DNA from: CAWIJJ01 sp963836405
Lineage (GTDB): Bacteria; Acidobacteriota; Terriglobia; Bryobacterales; Bryobacteraceae
NCBI GenBank assembly: GCA_963836405.1
Contig: CAWIJL010000018.1
Location: forward strand, 310,001-374,000
Length of the DNA: 64,000 bases
Direction of reading: 5' to 3'
Shown here piece after piece: positions 63,744-64,000 of this stretch. The position numbers and the translations under genes are program-made. A model generated the notes under the pieces. That model searched no databases. It saw nothing but the letters and a program-made list of their open reading frames with translations, and was not told the DNA's origin. Numbering within the stretch: position 1 is the stretch's first letter; each line of letters starts with the position of its first letter.

Positions 63744-64000
63744 TTGGAAACGCTCCCTATGCTCGAAGCCAAACCCGTACGCGAATCGCAATCCGAATAT
63801 TCCGAGCTGGCGCTTCCGAACGATGCCAACGGACTCGGCAACGTTCTGGGCGGCAAGGTCATGCACCTGGTAGACCTGGCGGCCGCCATGGCCGCCATAC
63901 GCCACGCACGCCGGCCGTGCGTCACCGCGTCCGTAGACAGCCTGCACTTCCTTCACCCGGTGCGCATCGGGCAACTGCTCGTGCTGCGCTCTTCGGTGAA
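63744..64000 (+). CDS. Acyl-CoA thioesterase of the hotdog fold, N-terminal part (runs off the window)
   Basis: The first 85 or so residues match YciA/BFIT-type acyl-CoA thioesterases: NDANGLGNVLGGKVMHLVDL with the catalytic Asp/Asn area, AAIRHAR, VTASVDSLHFLHPV. The start is taken as TTG 63744 because GGAGGA lies five bases upstream; ATG 63759 is in frame and possible. The 3' end is outside the window. Confidence 0.8.
   Translation, partial: METLPMLEAKPVRESQSEYSELALPNDANGLGNVLGGKVMHLVDLAAAMAAIRHARRPCVTASVDSLHFLHPVRIGQLLVLRSSV

Overview
The window looks like a chromosomal segment of an acidobacterium, most likely in the Bryobacterales/Solibacteraceae range. This is inferred from the gene families present, not from a marker gene: an ADOP-type MacB permease without an ATPase (39631-42096), DUF6807 and DUF1080 proteins, Tat-exported Gfo/Idh/MocA and enolase-superfamily proteins, a YVTN-propeller/phosphoesterase fusion, high G+C and frequent GTG/TTG starts. 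I see no rRNA, tRNA, CRISPR array, insertion sequence, integrase or phage gene. Genes fill nearly the whole window and no gene-free stretch exceeds about 270 bases.

Layout. 1-2281 (minus): the 5' end of thiG, an enolase-superfamily enzyme and a coiled-coil membrane protein. 2833-7875 (minus): a tightly packed glycan operon with two GT2 enzymes, DUF2304, a TMTC-like GT-C/TPR protein and a GT4 enzyme. 7952-16912: a PD40 propeller protein, a sigma-54 activator, then an Aas-type MFS/acyltransferase/ligase fusion and a DUF2339 giant membrane protein; the last two carry apparent single-base frameshifts. 17025-22651: a DGPF protein with an ECF42-like sigma factor, a DUF1624 acyltransferase, a LolA-like protein, two small membrane proteins and an EamA transporter. 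22655-28039 (minus): a signalling operon made of an OmpR regulator, a lone receiver, an outer-membrane barrel, a cupredoxin-like protein and a histidine kinase, preceded by a small OB-fold lipoprotein. 28122-30787: Rieske ferredoxin, mutM, an outer-membrane barrel and a C4 zinc-ribbon coiled-coil protein. 30870-36641: a GH3 glycosidase converging on a Gfo/Idh - enolase-superfamily - DUF6807 operon, probably sugar catabolism. 36805-44198: a catalase-related protein, a JAB/MPN-TonB fusion, the ADOP permease, a phosphohexomutase and a zinc ribbon. 44345-48371: two phosphatase-like genes in tandem (the second frameshifted). 48445-52155: CarD, a small helical protein, and a LytTR regulator converging on its probable LytS-type kinase, which is preceded by a LiaF-like protein. 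52260-59683 (minus): the core tig-clpX-lon-engB-rho block, without clpP between tig and clpX. 59808-64000: M50 protease, DUF488, DUF2231-Rieske protein, DUF1080 protein, a new 55-codon membrane ORF, TPR protein, Cys-rich protein and a truncated hotdog thioesterase.

I did not find an obvious defence system or biosynthetic cluster. The most unusual items are the JAB/MPN-TonB fusion with a damaged metal motif, the putative polyprenyl-mannose/TMTC-like O-glycosylation operon, the kinase-barrel-cupredoxin operon with an intact type-1 copper ligand set, and the convergent LytS/LytTR pair whose coding tails overlap by 61 bp. Five single-base frame breaks in three otherwise clean genes suggest residual assembly errors, or less likely recent gene decay.
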